Shown in pieces: positions 46,915-55,880 of a DNA stretch of 64,000 bases. Position numbers and translations under genes: made by a program. The stretch's first letter is position 1. Each line of letters opens with the position of its first letter. This DNA is from JAZDGX01 sp964482205 (GTDB lineage Bacteria > Eisenbacteria > RBG-16-71-46 > CAIMUX01 > WJJG01). The DNA lies in the NCBI GenBank assembly GCA_964482205.1, contig CAYZWI010000008.1, positions 108,751 to 172,750 of the forward strand, given 5' to 3'. Below the pieces are notes generated by a model, which saw only the letters and a program-made list of their open reading frames with translations, searched no databases and had not been told where the DNA came from.

Positions 46915-47140
46915 CATCCTGGTTCTCGGTCCGGGTTGTCAGAAATGCACCTTGCTCTACGACCGCGCCAGGCAGGCGGTCAAGGAACTGGGCGTCGAAT
47001 GCGAGGTCGTGAAGGTGTCCGATATCAACGCCATTCTTGGATTCGGCGTGTTGATGACACCGGCGCTCGTCGTCGACGGGGCGGTGAAGGTGGCCGGCCG
47101 GGTCCCGACCGTGCAAGAACTGAAGGAGATGTTGTCATGA
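46907..47140 (+). CDS. arsE: Small thioredoxin-fold protein, ArsE-like
   Basis: 77 residues. Redox centre GCQKC (CxxC) near the N-terminus, cis-Pro region MTPALVVDG, and the typical glutaredoxin-like ending GRVPTVQELKEML of the MTH895/TM0996 group. Starts inside the permease gene and overlaps arsF by 4 nt. By position with ArsF and ArsG it fits ArsE, reported in Shewanella as one subunit of a nitroaromatic arsenical reductase. Confidence 0.7.
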   Translation: MSDILVLGPGCQKCTLLYDRARQAVKELGVECEVVKVSDINAILGFGVLMTPALVVDGAVKVAGRVPTVQELKEMLS

Positions 47141-47658
47141 AATGCCTCGCCCGGCTTCCTTGGATTGCGCTGATCGCTCTTGGCATCCTGCTCGCCGTCG
47201 GGCCCGTTCTCGCCGCTTCACCGGCGGATTCGAGCGATCGCCCGGCGCCGCCACCCGCCCCCGCTCCTGCCCTCGCGGACAGCGCGACGCTTGCGGCCGC
47301 CGACACCACGCTCTCTCATCGTGTGCTCGCCTACTACTTCTACACCACCAAGCGCTGCGCCTCGTGTCGCAAGCTCGAAGCCTACACCGCCGAAGCGATC
47401 GCGAGCGGCTTCGACGCCGAAGTGAAGACCGGCGCGCTCGTCTTTCAGCCCATCAATGTCGACGAAAAGGGCAACGAGCATTTCGTCAAGGACTATGAGC
47501 TGTTCACGAAATCCGTCGTGCTGGTCGATGAGCGTTCGGGCAAGCAGATCGCCTGGAAGAATCTTCCGAAGGTCTGGCAGCTCCTGAACGACAAAGAGGC
47601 CTTCCTTCGCTATGTCCAGGAGGAGACGCGGGCCTATTTGACCGGGAAGCAATCGTGA
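47137..47658 (+). CDS. arsF: ArsF-like secreted thioredoxin-fold protein
   Basis: 173 residues. Signal peptide (MKCLARLPWIALIALGILLA), a Pro/Ala/Asp-rich linker, then AYYFYTTKRCASCRKLEAYT with CxxC redox pair. Family resemblance is to the nitrophenyl-compound nitroreductase subunit ArsF. The start overlaps the stop of arsE (ATGA). Partner of ArsE in reduction of nitroaromatic arsenicals; acts outside the cytoplasmic membrane. Assignment from sequence pattern plus neighbours. Confidence 0.75.
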   Translation: MKCLARLPWIALIALGILLAVGPVLAASPADSSDRPAPPPAPAPALADSATLAAADTTLSHRVLAYYFYTTKRCASCRKLEAYTAEAIASGFDAEVKTGALVFQPINVDEKGNEHFVKDYELFTKSVVLVDERSGKQIAWKNLPKVWQLLNDKEAFLRYVQEETRAYLTGKQS

Positions 47659-47716
47659 GGGCAGCGCGGGAATCCCATTACGGAGCTGAAGTCTCGATGA
47701 AGGAGTCGGTATCTCG

Positions 47717-48412
47717 ATGACGGAGTTCTTCGTCGCGCTCGGGTCAGCCTTCTGGCTCGGGATCCTGACCTCGATCAGCCCCTGCCCGCTCGCTTCCAAC
47801 GTGGCCGCCGTTTCCTTCGTCGGCCGTAACGTCGGCAGTCCGCGCCGCGTGCTGATTGCGGGGCTCCTCTATTCGCTTGGGCGCTCGCTTACCTATGTGC
47901 TCGTCGCGGCCCTCGTCGTCTCGAGCCTGCTCTCGATTCCGAGCGTGTCGATGTTTCTTCAGCAGCGCATGAACCAGGTCCTCGGGCCGCTTCTCATCCT
48001 GGCTGGCATTGCGATGCTCGGCGTGATCAAGATTCGCTTGCCGTCGTGGAGCGGAGGCCTGGCGATTCGCGAACGCGCGGCCCGCTCGGGTCTCGCCGGC
48101 GCAGGCCTGCTTGGCGTGCTCTTCGCGCTCTCCTTCTGCCCCGTCTCAGCCGGCATCTTCTTCGGCGGGCTCATTCCACTCGCCGTCCAGGCGCACTCCC
48201 GCGTGGTCCTGCCCGCCGTCTACGGCATCGGCACGGGGCTTCCGGTGGTCGTCTTCGCCGTGCTGCTGGCGCTCGGCGCGCGGGGCATCGGTCGCGCCTT
48301 CGATGCGCTGGCGAGCATCGAGCGCGCTGCGCGACCGGTGACGGCGGCCATCTTCCTGCTCGCGGGGATCTACCTGACCGTCACCCACATCTTTGGAGTG
48401 AGCCTCCTTTGA
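47717..48412 (+). CDS. arsG: ArsG-like efflux permease, CcdA fold
   Basis: 231 residues with six membrane helices and the DsbD/CcdA-like cysteine helices: LTSISPCPLASNVAAVSFVG and ALSFCPVSAGIFFGGLIPLA. AAGGAG lies about 11 nt before the ATG. It ends in TGATG, coupled to the next gene. In Shewanella, ArsG exports aminobenzyl arsenicals formed by ArsEF. Here it follows arsEF directly, so the same role is inferred. Confidence 0.75.
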   Translation: MTEFFVALGSAFWLGILTSISPCPLASNVAAVSFVGRNVGSPRRVLIAGLLYSLGRSLTYVLVAALVVSSLLSIPSVSMFLQQRMNQVLGPLLILAGIAMLGVIKIRLPSWSGGLAIRERAARSGLAGAGLLGVLFALSFCPVSAGIFFGGLIPLAVQAHSRVVLPAVYGIGTGLPVVVFAVLLALGARGIGRAFDALASIERAARPVTAAIFLLAGIYLTVTHIFGVSLL

Positions 48413-49056
48413 TGGCGAAGCAAACCATCCGCGAGAGAATCGCGGCTCGCCGAAGATCTCGCATCGGCTCACGCGCCCTCTCGCGCACCCTCTCGCGCGC
48501 CCTCTCACCCACTGCCCTTCGAGGAGCGCGCGTTTTGCATCTGCTGGCCCTTCTTCTCATCCTGGCTGGGAGCGCGTCCGGCTTGGGATGCGGCGGCCGC
48601 CGGGCAGTCCCTGCTCCCGCGCACACGCTGACACTGGGATGGCAACGGCTCGTCGATGAAGCCGGCGCTACCTGCCCTCGCTGCGGCTCGACCGAACGCG
48701 AAATCAAGCGCGCGGCCGCCGAACTGAAACGGCTCCTTGCTCCCGATGGCATCGCAGTTCGCGTGGAAGCGGAACGCATCGACCAAACGGCCTTTCGGAA
48801 AGCTCCACTCGAATCGAATCGCATCTGGGTGGACGGCCGGCCGCTTGAGGATTGGCTGGGCGCGACAGTGTCCTCCAGTGATTGCACCGGCTGCTGCGAC
48901 GGTGAGCAATGCCGGACGCTCGTGATCGACGGCCGGACCTACGAATCGATTCCTGCGGAGATCATCGTGCGCGCGGGCTTGCTGGCCGCGGCCGGGAAAG
49001 AGCGCAGGAACCCGGATGCCACGGGCTCCCCGGCTTCGTCGGGAAAAGGGGAATAG
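48412..49056 (+). CDS. DUF2703-like Cys-rich protein in the arsenic operon
   Basis: 214 residues. ATG overlaps the arsG stop (TGATG). The N-terminus is unusually long and basic with a coding repeat of the form ALSRTLSRALS, then a hydrophobic segment (HLLALLLILAGSASGLGC). The core has ATCPRCGSTEREIKRAAAEL, DWLGATVSSSDCTGCCDGEQ and CRTLVIDGRTYESIPAEIIV, the pattern of DUF2703 proteins often found in ars operons. Cysteines suggest metalloid binding. Role unknown; may be a chaperone or sensor of thiol-reactive arsenic. Confidence 0.7.
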   Translation: MAKQTIRERIAARRRSRIGSRALSRTLSRALSPTALRGARVLHLLALLLILAGSASGLGCGGRRAVPAPAHTLTLGWQRLVDEAGATCPRCGSTEREIKRAAAELKRLLAPDGIAVRVEAERIDQTAFRKAPLESNRIWVDGRPLEDWLGATVSSSDCTGCCDGEQCRTLVIDGRTYESIPAEIIVRAGLLAAAGKERRNPDATGSPASSGKGE

Positions 49057-49111
49057 GCCTTGCCTCATGTCCACGCATGAGAAGTGAAGCGGGACCCTAC
49101 AGGAGGAGCGC

Positions 49112-50209
49112 ATGGCATCCAGGTCGCACAATGACCCGCTCAAGATCGTAGAGCCCGGGGACGAGGCGAAGCGCCTTCCTTTCCTCGACCGCTATCTGAC
49201 CATCTGGATCTTCCTTGCGATGGCGGCCGGAGTAGGCCTGGGCTATGCAGTGCCCGGCGTCGCCTCCCTTTTGGATCGCGCGAGCGTCGGTACGACCTCG
49301 GTTCCGATTGCCGTCGGCTTGATCCTCATGATGTATCCCCCGCTCGCCAAGGTGCGCTACGAGGAGATGGGGCGCGTCTTTCGGAACAGCCGCGTCCTCG
49401 GCCTGTCCCTCGTCCAGAACTGGATCGTGGGACCCATCTTGATGTTCGCCTTGGCTGTTCTCTTCCTTCACGACAAGCCGGAATACATGGTGGGGCTGAT
49501 CATGATCGGCCTCGCCCGCTGCATCGCGATGGTCATCGTCTGGAACGATCTCGCGCGGGGCGATCGCGAGTACGCGGCGGGCCTGGTCGCCTTCAACTCG
49601 ATCTTCCAGGTCCTCTTCTACTCGGTCTATGCCTATGTCTTCATCACCGTCCTGCCGACCTGGTTCGGTTTGCAGGGTATGGCTGTCCACATCACGATCG
49701 GGGAAATCGCCCGGAGCGTCTTCATCTACCTGGGCATCCCGTTTCTGGCGGGGATGCTGACTCGCTTCACGCTCATCAGGTTGAAGAGCAAGGAGTGGTA
49801 CCACCGCGTCTTCATCCCGAAGATCAGCCCGATCACCCTGATCGCCCTGCTCTTCACGATCGTGGTCATGTTCTCGTTGAAGGGGGAAGCGATCGTCCAG
49901 CTTCCCTTGGATGTGATCCGCGTGGCGATTCCGCTTCTGATCTACTTCGTGCTGATGTTCTTCCTCTCGTTCTTCATGAGCAAGCGCGCCGGCGCGCCCT
50001 ACGGGCAGGCCGCGACGCTTTCGTTCACGGCGGCCTCGAACAACTTCGAGCTGGCCATCGCCGTCGCGGTGGCCACGTTCGGAATCCACCATGGGGCCGC
50101 ATTCGCGGCGGTCATCGGCCCCTTGGTCGAGGTCCCGGTGTTGATCGGGCTCGTGAATGTGTCGCTCTGGCTGGGCCGCCGCTACGGCCGCGGGCAGCAG
50201 GCGGCGTGA
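49112..50209 (+). CDS. acr3: Acr3-type arsenite efflux permease
   Basis: 365 residues, ten membrane helices. AGGAGG upstream. The strictly conserved cysteine in GLARCIAMVIVWNDLARGDR and the Acr3 patterns VQNWIVGPILMFALAV and SFTAASNNFELAIAVAVATF are present. Exports As(III) (and possibly Sb(III)) with the proton-motive force. Last main gene of the arsenic operon. No arsC (arsenate reductase), arsA or arsM is visible nearby, so the operon as seen handles trivalent or organic arsenic. Confidence 0.93.
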   Translation: MASRSHNDPLKIVEPGDEAKRLPFLDRYLTIWIFLAMAAGVGLGYAVPGVASLLDRASVGTTSVPIAVGLILMMYPPLAKVRYEEMGRVFRNSRVLGLSLVQNWIVGPILMFALAVLFLHDKPEYMVGLIMIGLARCIAMVIVWNDLARGDREYAAGLVAFNSIFQVLFYSVYAYVFITVLPTWFGLQGMAVHITIGEIARSVFIYLGIPFLAGMLTRFTLIRLKSKEWYHRVFIPKISPITLIALLFTIVVMFSLKGEAIVQLPLDVIRVAIPLLIYFVLMFFLSFFMSKRAGAPYGQAATLSFTAASNNFELAIAVAVATFGIHHGAAFAAVIGPLVEVPVLIGLVNVSLWLGRRYGRGQQAA

Positions 50210-50316
50210 GGATCGTATCGCCCAGGGTGGCCGCGCTGCTGAACGATCCGGACGATAGCGTGCGCTCTTCCGCATTGCGCGCGCTCGAGGAAATCGCCGC
50301 GGCACTATGCCCTTGA
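50206..50316 (+). CDS. Short HEAT-like peptide overlapping the end of acr3
   Basis: 36 residues starting at GTG that overlaps the acr3 stop (GTGA): MRIVSPRVAALLNDPDDSVR, then SSALRALEEIAAALCP. This is a single HEAT-repeat unit (V-A-A-L-L-x-D-P-x-x-x-V-R-x-x-A-L-x-A-L). It is either a translationally coupled micropeptide or the stump of a longer HEAT gene. Confidence 0.35.
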   Translation: MRIVSPRVAALLNDPDDSVRSSALRALEEIAAALCP

Positions 50317-50618
50317 CCCGCACTCGCTTTGTATCCGCAGACATCTCCCCCGGCCCGCGACTTGTCTTCCGAATGATCCAGGCAAGGCGCGCGCGCGGCC
50401 GGCACCGATGAGCCGCTCGCCCGGCGTCTCGAAAGGCGTCTTTTCCTGCCCCGGCTGAAGAACCGTGACCAACGAATGACAACTTCCATCCGTCGCTGTT
50501 CGTAGACGATTCCATGATTGAGCCGGGCGCAATTTGGAGCATCCCGACGGATGAAGCACGGCGGACCGCGGGCGAACGGCATTCATCAGCCGAGGGAAAT
50601 CAAGTTCAGGAGGCATTC
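50317..50618. other. Intergenic region before the DUF5916 gene
   Basis: About 300 nt. No supported gene. The right end carries AGGAGG (about 50608) for the next gene. Confidence 0.35.
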
Positions 50619-53375
50619 ATGGCCATGATCCGAACGACGATCCGAACGATGACCGCCCGCTTGGAATCGGCTGCCGGGTTGGCGTTTCCTTCAATCGCGC
50701 AAGAGGCGCCGGCGCCGGAGCTCGTGCGTCCCAATCGTCGCGCCGCCGAAAGAATGCTGCCGATCTCCCTGGTTTCGCATGGGTCTGTCCGCGGGATCAC
50801 GCTCGCCCTCGCCTGCGCTCTTGCGCTTGGCTTCGATTTCGCGTCCGCGGCCGCGGCGCTGGACGGGTTCGATCCGCATGGAACCGGGGCGGGATACCCC
50901 GCCTGCGCGAACGGACGCGTGACCGAGCCGCCTTCCCTCGCGGCTCAGCGCATCGCCTCCGGCGCCATTCGCATCGACGGGCGTTTGACTGAGAGGGACT
51001 GGATCGTCGCGCCGGCGGCGACGGGCTTCACTCAGTTCGAGCCCGACCGCCGCGGCGAGCCCTGCACGGAGACGGTCTTCAAGGTGCTCTACGACGATGA
51101 TGCGCTCTATTTCGGCGTGGCCTGCTATCGGAATGAGGGAGAGCCGGTCACGAGCTGCCTCTCCCGGCGCGACAACATCACCGCGAGCGACCTGCTTCGC
51201 ATCTACATCAGCCCCTATCACGACATGGTCACGGGCTACCACTTCCGCATCAATCCCAACGGCGTCATGGAGGATTACTACAATTACGGCGATCTCTACC
51301 ACGACATCTCCTGGGACACGGTCTGGGAGGCGGACACCTACATCGACGGCGAGGGATGGTACGCCGAGCTGCGCATTCCGTTCTCCTCGATCCGCTACCG
51401 TCCCGGCGAGACGATGACTTGGGGATGCAACGTCTTCCAGCATGTCTATGCTCGCGGACAACGAACCGCCTGGTCGAACTGGGACCGCGATCAGAACGGT
51501 TTCATGAGCCGCTCGGGCACGATCACCGGTCTTCACGGCATCCGCCCCGCGCGGCAGCTCGAGATCACGCCGTATGTGGTCAGCGGCCTCACCGATCCCT
51601 CCCTGCCCGGCCGGCACGGCTTCAGCGGTGAACAGCGGTCTCACAAGGGCAACTTCGGCGCCGATCTGAAGTACGGCATCACCCCGGATCTGACGCTCAA
51701 CGCTACCTTCCAACCCGATTTCGGCCAGATCGAATCCGATCCCGCCTTGTTGAACCTCTCCCCCTACGAGACCTTCTACGACGAGAAGCGGCCGTTCTTC
51801 ATCGAGGGGGCGCAATTCTTCGAGGCGCCGGACAACGTGGTCTTCTATTCCAGGCGGATCGGCACGGGCAGCCCGAACTCCCGCATCCGCTTCGCGAGCA
51901 AGGTGACCGGCAAGATGGCCGGCAAAGTGTCGACCGCCATGCTGCTCGCGGCCACGGACGAGACGGCCGACGGCATGACGCACAACGCGCTGCGCAGCGG
52001 ACGCAACCGCGCCCTCTATGGGATCGGGCGCTTCGGCACCCAGTTCGGCGGGGGGATGCACAGTGTGAATTTCATGCAGACGGCCGTGGTGCGCGACCGC
52101 GATACCTTCGACACGCCCGCGCGCAACGGCTACGTGACCGGCGCCGATTTCGAGCTCAACTTCAAGGACCGCATGTACCAGGCGACGGGCTCTTTTGTCG
52201 GCAGCGTCGTCAATCCGCTCGGTCAGGATGCCGAGGGCCAGGAGGGCGGTCGCGAGCCGGTCTATGGAACGGGCACTCGCTTCGAGATCGAGAAGATGAG
52301 CGGCGACTGGCGCTTCGCCCTCACCACCCGGCATCAGAGCGACGGGCTCGATATCAACGATCTCGGGTACATCAGCGACGCCAATCACTACGCCGCCCAG
52401 GCGTGGGTGACCCGCGTCTTCAACGCCGACGGCGCGGGCAGCAGCTGGTGGACCGCGCAATCGTGGCACCTGCGGTATTACAAGAGCTGGATCTACGCCG
52501 GCCGTTCGCTCCAGGATCCCGGCGACCCCGCTCGCCTCCTGTGGTCCTACGATCGTGGCCATGACCTGCGGGCGGAGCTGCATTTCGAAGGCACCGTGGA
52601 GACGCGCGGTTGCTGGACATTCCTGGGCGCGGCCAGCCACCGTCCCGAGATGACCGATCTCTATGTCACCCGCACGGCTCCCACCGGAGGCCGCGGCCCC
52701 CTCATGTCCGTGCCCGAGAGCTATGACGCGGGCGTCTTCGTCCAGACAGACGCCCGCAAGAAGTCGAACTTGGCCGCCCAGCTGTTCTGGAACGAGGACC
52801 GCGCGGGCGGACACGGACTCTATGCCGAAGCGCAATTCAATTGGGTCCCGAACGGCCGCCTCACGCAGTGGATCGGCCTGTCGGTCTCAGACCAGCATTC
52901 GGATGCCGAATGGTTGGGGAATCTTCCACAGCCCGGCGGCGGTATCGGAGGCGTTAGCTATGTGTTCGGCGAGCTCGACCAGAAGACGTGGGATCTGACA
53001 TTCCGGGGCAGCTATCTCTTCCATCGCGATTCTTCGCTCGAGCTGTACCTGCAGCCGTTCCTCACCGTCGGCGAATACCGCAATCCCCGAGAGCTGGCCC
53101 GCCCCGACAGCTATGAGTTCCGGCCGTACGACATCGACGCATCGGGAAGCGACTTCGCCTACGGAGCCGTCAATCTGAACATGGTCTACCGTTGGGAATA
53201 CCGCCCCGGATCGACGCTCTACATAGTCTGGACCCACACACGCTCGGACTTCGACCGTCGCAGCTGGCATAACGGATCGAACGACTTCCGCAACGATTTC
53301 CGCGCCGATCCGCTGCTGAGAAACGAGCCGGAGAACCGCTTCATGGTGAAAATGAGCTACTGGATGCCGGTGTAG
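50619..53375 (+). CDS. CBM9-like plus DUF5916 outer-membrane-type protein
   Basis: About 918 residues. ATG 50619 has AGGAGG. An internal ATG at 50754 begins a better signal peptide (MLPISLVSHGSVRGITLALA) and may be the real start. The first domain is CBM9-like (IRIDGRLTERDWIVAPAATG, DDALYFGVACYRNEG, EGWYAELRIPFSSIRYRPGE). A DUF5916 region follows (FGQIESDPALLNLSPYETFY, DEKRPFFIEGAQFFEAPDNV) ending in repeated aromatic strands that look like an outer-membrane barrel. Found in FCB-type bacteria; probably surface glycan or protein processing. Substrate unknown. Confidence 0.85.
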   Translation: MAMIRTTIRTMTARLESAAGLAFPSIAQEAPAPELVRPNRRAAERMLPISLVSHGSVRGITLALACALALGFDFASAAAALDGFDPHGTGAGYPACANGRVTEPPSLAAQRIASGAIRIDGRLTERDWIVAPAATGFTQFEPDRRGEPCTETVFKVLYDDDALYFGVACYRNEGEPVTSCLSRRDNITASDLLRIYISPYHDMVTGYHFRINPNGVMEDYYNYGDLYHDISWDTVWEADTYIDGEGWYAELRIPFSSIRYRPGETMTWGCNVFQHVYARGQRTAWSNWDRDQNGFMSRSGTITGLHGIRPARQLEITPYVVSGLTDPSLPGRHGFSGEQRSHKGNFGADLKYGITPDLTLNATFQPDFGQIESDPALLNLSPYETFYDEKRPFFIEGAQFFEAPDNVVFYSRRIGTGSPNSRIRFASKVTGKMAGKVSTAMLLAATDETADGMTHNALRSGRNRALYGIGRFGTQFGGGMHSVNFMQTAVVRDRDTFDTPARNGYVTGADFELNFKDRMYQATGSFVGSVVNPLGQDAEGQEGGREPVYGTGTRFEIEKMSGDWRFALTTRHQSDGLDINDLGYISDANHYAAQAWVTRVFNADGAGSSWWTAQSWHLRYYKSWIYAGRSLQDPGDPARLLWSYDRGHDLRAELHFEGTVETRGCWTFLGAASHRPEMTDLYVTRTAPTGGRGPLMSVPESYDAGVFVQTDARKKSNLAAQLFWNEDRAGGHGLYAEAQFNWVPNGRLTQWIGLSVSDQHSDAEWLGNLPQPGGGIGGVSYVFGELDQKTWDLTFRGSYLFHRDSSLELYLQPFLTVGEYRNPRELARPDSYEFRPYDIDASGSDFAYGAVNLNMVYRWEYRPGSTLYIVWTHTRSDFDRRSWHNGSNDFRNDFRADPLLRNEPENRFMVKMSYWMPV

Positions 53376-53406
53376 AAGACGGCAATTTGCCGGCCGTGCG
53401 GCCAGG

Positions 53407-53844
53407 TCAGAGCCAAAGGGGGACGGCACCCGGCCCGGTGTCATCGAGCCGCCCCGAGGCCAGCAGCTCGTCGAGCCGGGAGAGCAGCGTCTCGCGATCG
53501 CGCGGGAATCGACCGCCCAGCGGGATGATGTTCGACGCGTGATTGGCGCGAAAGAGCGTGTGTTCGAGCTCGAGGTTCGCAAGCAATGCGCGCAGTTCCT
53601 CCGCCGCCTCGCGCTCGCTCACTGGAGCGAACCTCCCCGACTCGATCTCGCCCGCCAGCCGCGTGCCCGGCACAGGAATGAAGCGCAGCGCCGCAAGGAA
53701 GGGTGGCTGCATGCGGTTCAGCGCAGCCGCGGTCCTCAGCGCATGCTCGTGACTGCGCTCCCGGCCGCCCAGCCCGATCAGCACCGTAGGCTCCCCTTCA
53801 AAGAGGACCAGCAATGAGTAGAGCTTTCTGGCAGGTGAGGTCAC
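53407..53844 (-). pseudogene. C-terminal fragment of a radical-SAM protein
   Basis: About 145 residues (EPTVLIGLGGRERSHEHALR, then LAALRFIPVPGTRLAGEI, then NIIPLGGRFPRDRETLLSRL). These match the end of B12/radical-SAM or HemN-like proteins, but the CxxxCxxC core is missing. The 5' edge of the similarity coincides with the repeat at 53835-53863 also found at 2826-2854. It looks like a gene truncated at that repeat. Confidence 0.6.
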
Positions 53845-53863
53845 CCCGGTTGTCCGACAGGTT
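53835..53863. repeat. 29-nt near-repeat, copy 2 (copy 1 at 2826-2854)
   Basis: Begins GTGAGGTCACCCCGGTTG and continues N-CCG-N-CAGGT as at 2826. It lies at the broken 5' edge of the radical-SAM fragment. On the minus strand one frame encodes NLSDNRGDLT, closely matching the AVNRGDLT at the end of the small peptide near 2.8 kb. Confidence 0.55.
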
Positions 53864-53899
53864 CAGAGTAGAATTCGCTTGCTCCTGAGGCCGCCCGGC

Positions 53900-55492
53900 T
53901 CAGGCTATCCGCGCCGGCGGTCGATTCGCCGCAAGCGCGTCGAGTTCGGCGCTGAGATGCTGCTCCAAGTACTTGGAGAAAGGCCGGACATGGAGATAAA
54001 TGGCAGCGAGCGACACCACGGTGCGTAGCGCCCGCGGGTTGTGAAGCATGCAATCCGCCAGAGCGCGCCAGTAATCCACCCTCGTCTCGCGGTTGCGAAA
54101 GCCGAGTTGCACACTGATTCGCAGGACGGATTGAAGGTCTCGTGCAACGCGCTTCCATGGGCTACGCAATCCCGGACGCGCCGGATCCAGCTCCCGCGCC
54201 ATGCGGCGAACACGGCCGAAGAACGCGCGCGGTTGGTAGAGCGTTGCCAAGATGTTCCGATAGTCCGCCAGGATCTCCGGCCGCGGTCTGCGGGTCACGA
54301 AGTTGAGGCCGGACCTGCCCTGGTCCGCATCGCCATCCGAGGCCGGACGGTCGAACCCCGCGTGCAGGCGTCCCTCGGCGTATAGCCGGCGCGCAAGCTG
54401 CGTGTTGGGCAACGCGTACAGCAGCCCGACCATGGAGAGCGGGATCGCCGCCTCCTCGATGCAGGCGATCATGTCCCGCGCCACCGAACCTGCTTCCCCG
54501 TCGAATCCGACGATGAAGCCCGCGTTCACGAACATGCCGGCGCGGTGGATCTTTCGCAGACTCGCGGTGATGTCCCGGCGCGCATTTTGCACCTTCTGCG
54601 TGCTGAGGAGCGTTTGCGCATCGGGAGATTCGATGCCGATGAAGATCGCGAAGAACCCCGCCCGGCGCATCAACATCAGCAGCTCGTCATCGCTGGCGAG
54701 ATTCAGGCTCGCCTCGCTCGTGAACTCGAAGGGATAATGGCGGCGCCGGCGCCAGTCGCCCAGCGCGGCGAGAAAGGGCCGGACCGCTTTCGGGTTGCCG
54801 ATGAGATTGTCGTCGACGAAGTCGACGTGACCGCGATAGCCGAGGTGGTAGAGATGCTCGAGCTCGTTCAGGATCTGGTCGACGTCCTTGAAACGGGGCA
54901 CGCGTCCGTTCAGTTCGATCACATTGCAGAACTCACAGTTGAAGGGACAGCCGCGGGAGAACTGCACACCGACATGGAGGTAGTGCTCGAGTTTCAGGAG
55001 ATCGAAGCGGGGCAGCGGCGAGAGTGTCAGATCGGGAAAGGACCCGGCCACAAACGTGCCGCACTTCTCCCCCGCATTCCATGCCGCGGCGAATCCGGTC
55101 ATGAGCTCCTCGGCCTCTCCCAGGACCCGAAACTCGGCGTCCGCATAGATCTCGGGGCTGGCAGTGACATCCGGACCGCCGATCACGACCGGTTTCCCGT
55201 GGGCGTGCGCCCGCACCATGATCCTTTGGATGTCCCGCTGCTGCGAGAGCATGCCTCCGATCATGACAAGGTCGGCCCAGTTCAAATCGTCCTCGCGCAG
55301 CTCCTCGATATTGCAGTCGATGAGACGGACGACCCATTCCTTGGGCAGAAGCGCGGCCACCGTGATCAATCCCAAGGGGGCGGCGACGTGACGCGCCCCC
55401 ACGATTTCGCAGGTCTCCCGGTAGTTCCAAAAGGAGTGGAGACTAAAGCGCGGATTGACCAAGAGAACGTTCGGGCGGCTCGTTTGGTTCAC
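53900..55492 (-). CDS. B12-binding radical-SAM protein
   Basis: 530 residues. N-terminal cobalamin-binding-like domain (NVLLVNPRFSLHSFWNYRET, LGLITVAALLPKEWVVRLID), then radical-SAM core with CPFNCEFC (CxxxCxxC), GYRGHVDFVDDNLIGNPKAV and the conserved VGFDGEAGS. A DUF4070-like C-terminal domain follows. Start ATG 55492. These enzymes methylate or rearrange carbon centres; the product is unknown. The truncated radical-SAM fragment at 53.4 kb lies just downstream. Confidence 0.85.
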   Translation of the reverse strand: MNQTSRPNVLLVNPRFSLHSFWNYRETCEIVGARHVAAPLGLITVAALLPKEWVVRLIDCNIEELREDDLNWADLVMIGGMLSQQRDIQRIMVRAHAHGKPVVIGGPDVTASPEIYADAEFRVLGEAEELMTGFAAAWNAGEKCGTFVAGSFPDLTLSPLPRFDLLKLEHYLHVGVQFSRGCPFNCEFCNVIELNGRVPRFKDVDQILNELEHLYHLGYRGHVDFVDDNLIGNPKAVRPFLAALGDWRRRRHYPFEFTSEASLNLASDDELLMLMRRAGFFAIFIGIESPDAQTLLSTQKVQNARRDITASLRKIHRAGMFVNAGFIVGFDGEAGSVARDMIACIEEAAIPLSMVGLLYALPNTQLARRLYAEGRLHAGFDRPASDGDADQGRSGLNFVTRRPRPEILADYRNILATLYQPRAFFGRVRRMARELDPARPGLRSPWKRVARDLQSVLRISVQLGFRNRETRVDYWRALADCMLHNPRALRTVVSLAAIYLHVRPFSKYLEQHLSAELDALAANRPPARIA

Positions 55493-55564
55493 TGTCGATC
55501 CCTTCTCGACGTCACGAGAGCCTGAGCATCTGTTCCGTGAAGCACCGCTGCCGCGGGCGGATCA

Positions 55565-55595
55565 GGGGGAAGGCACATCGAAGGCGCCTTCCCCC
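55565..55595. terminator. Hairpin between the RRM and radical-SAM genes
   Basis: GGGGGAAGGC (55565-55574) and GCCTTCCCCC (55586-55595) form a perfect 10-bp stem with an 11-nt loop. It lies 6 nt after the RRM stop on the minus strand. There is no clear T-run, so it may be a processing or bidirectional hairpin rather than a strong terminator. Confidence 0.5.
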
Positions 55596-55601
55596 TCTCC
55601 T

Positions 55602-55880
55602 CTAGCGACGACCGAAACCGCCGGGACGCTCCTCGCGCGGCTTGGCCAGATTGACCTTCAGAGTGCGGCCTTTGCACTCTTGACCGTTGAGCGTCTCGAT
55701 CGCCTTCTGGGCATCCGCGGACTGTTCCATCTCCACGAAGCCGAAGCCTCGGGGCTGGCCCGTCTCGCGATCCATGACGACTTTCGCGGAGGTGACCGCC
55801 CCATGGGGCGTGAACAACTCCTGGAGGTCGCCATCCGTCATTTCGAAGGGTAGATTGCCGACGTACACTTTGCTGGACAT
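55602..55880 (-). CDS. RRM RNA-binding protein
   Basis: 92 residues. Single RNA-recognition motif with RNP2 VYVGNL and RNP1 RGFGFVEM, and ending in a short Arg/Gly tail (REERPGGFGRR). AAAGG lies about 10 nt before the ATG, after an AT-rich leader. Such proteins are cold-shock-type RNA chaperones in many bacteria. A stable hairpin follows the stop codon. Confidence 0.93.
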   Translation of the reverse strand: MSSKVYVGNLPFEMTDGDLQELFTPHGAVTSAKVVMDRETGQPRGFGFVEMEQSADAQKAIETLNGQECKGRTLKVNLAKPREERPGGFGRR

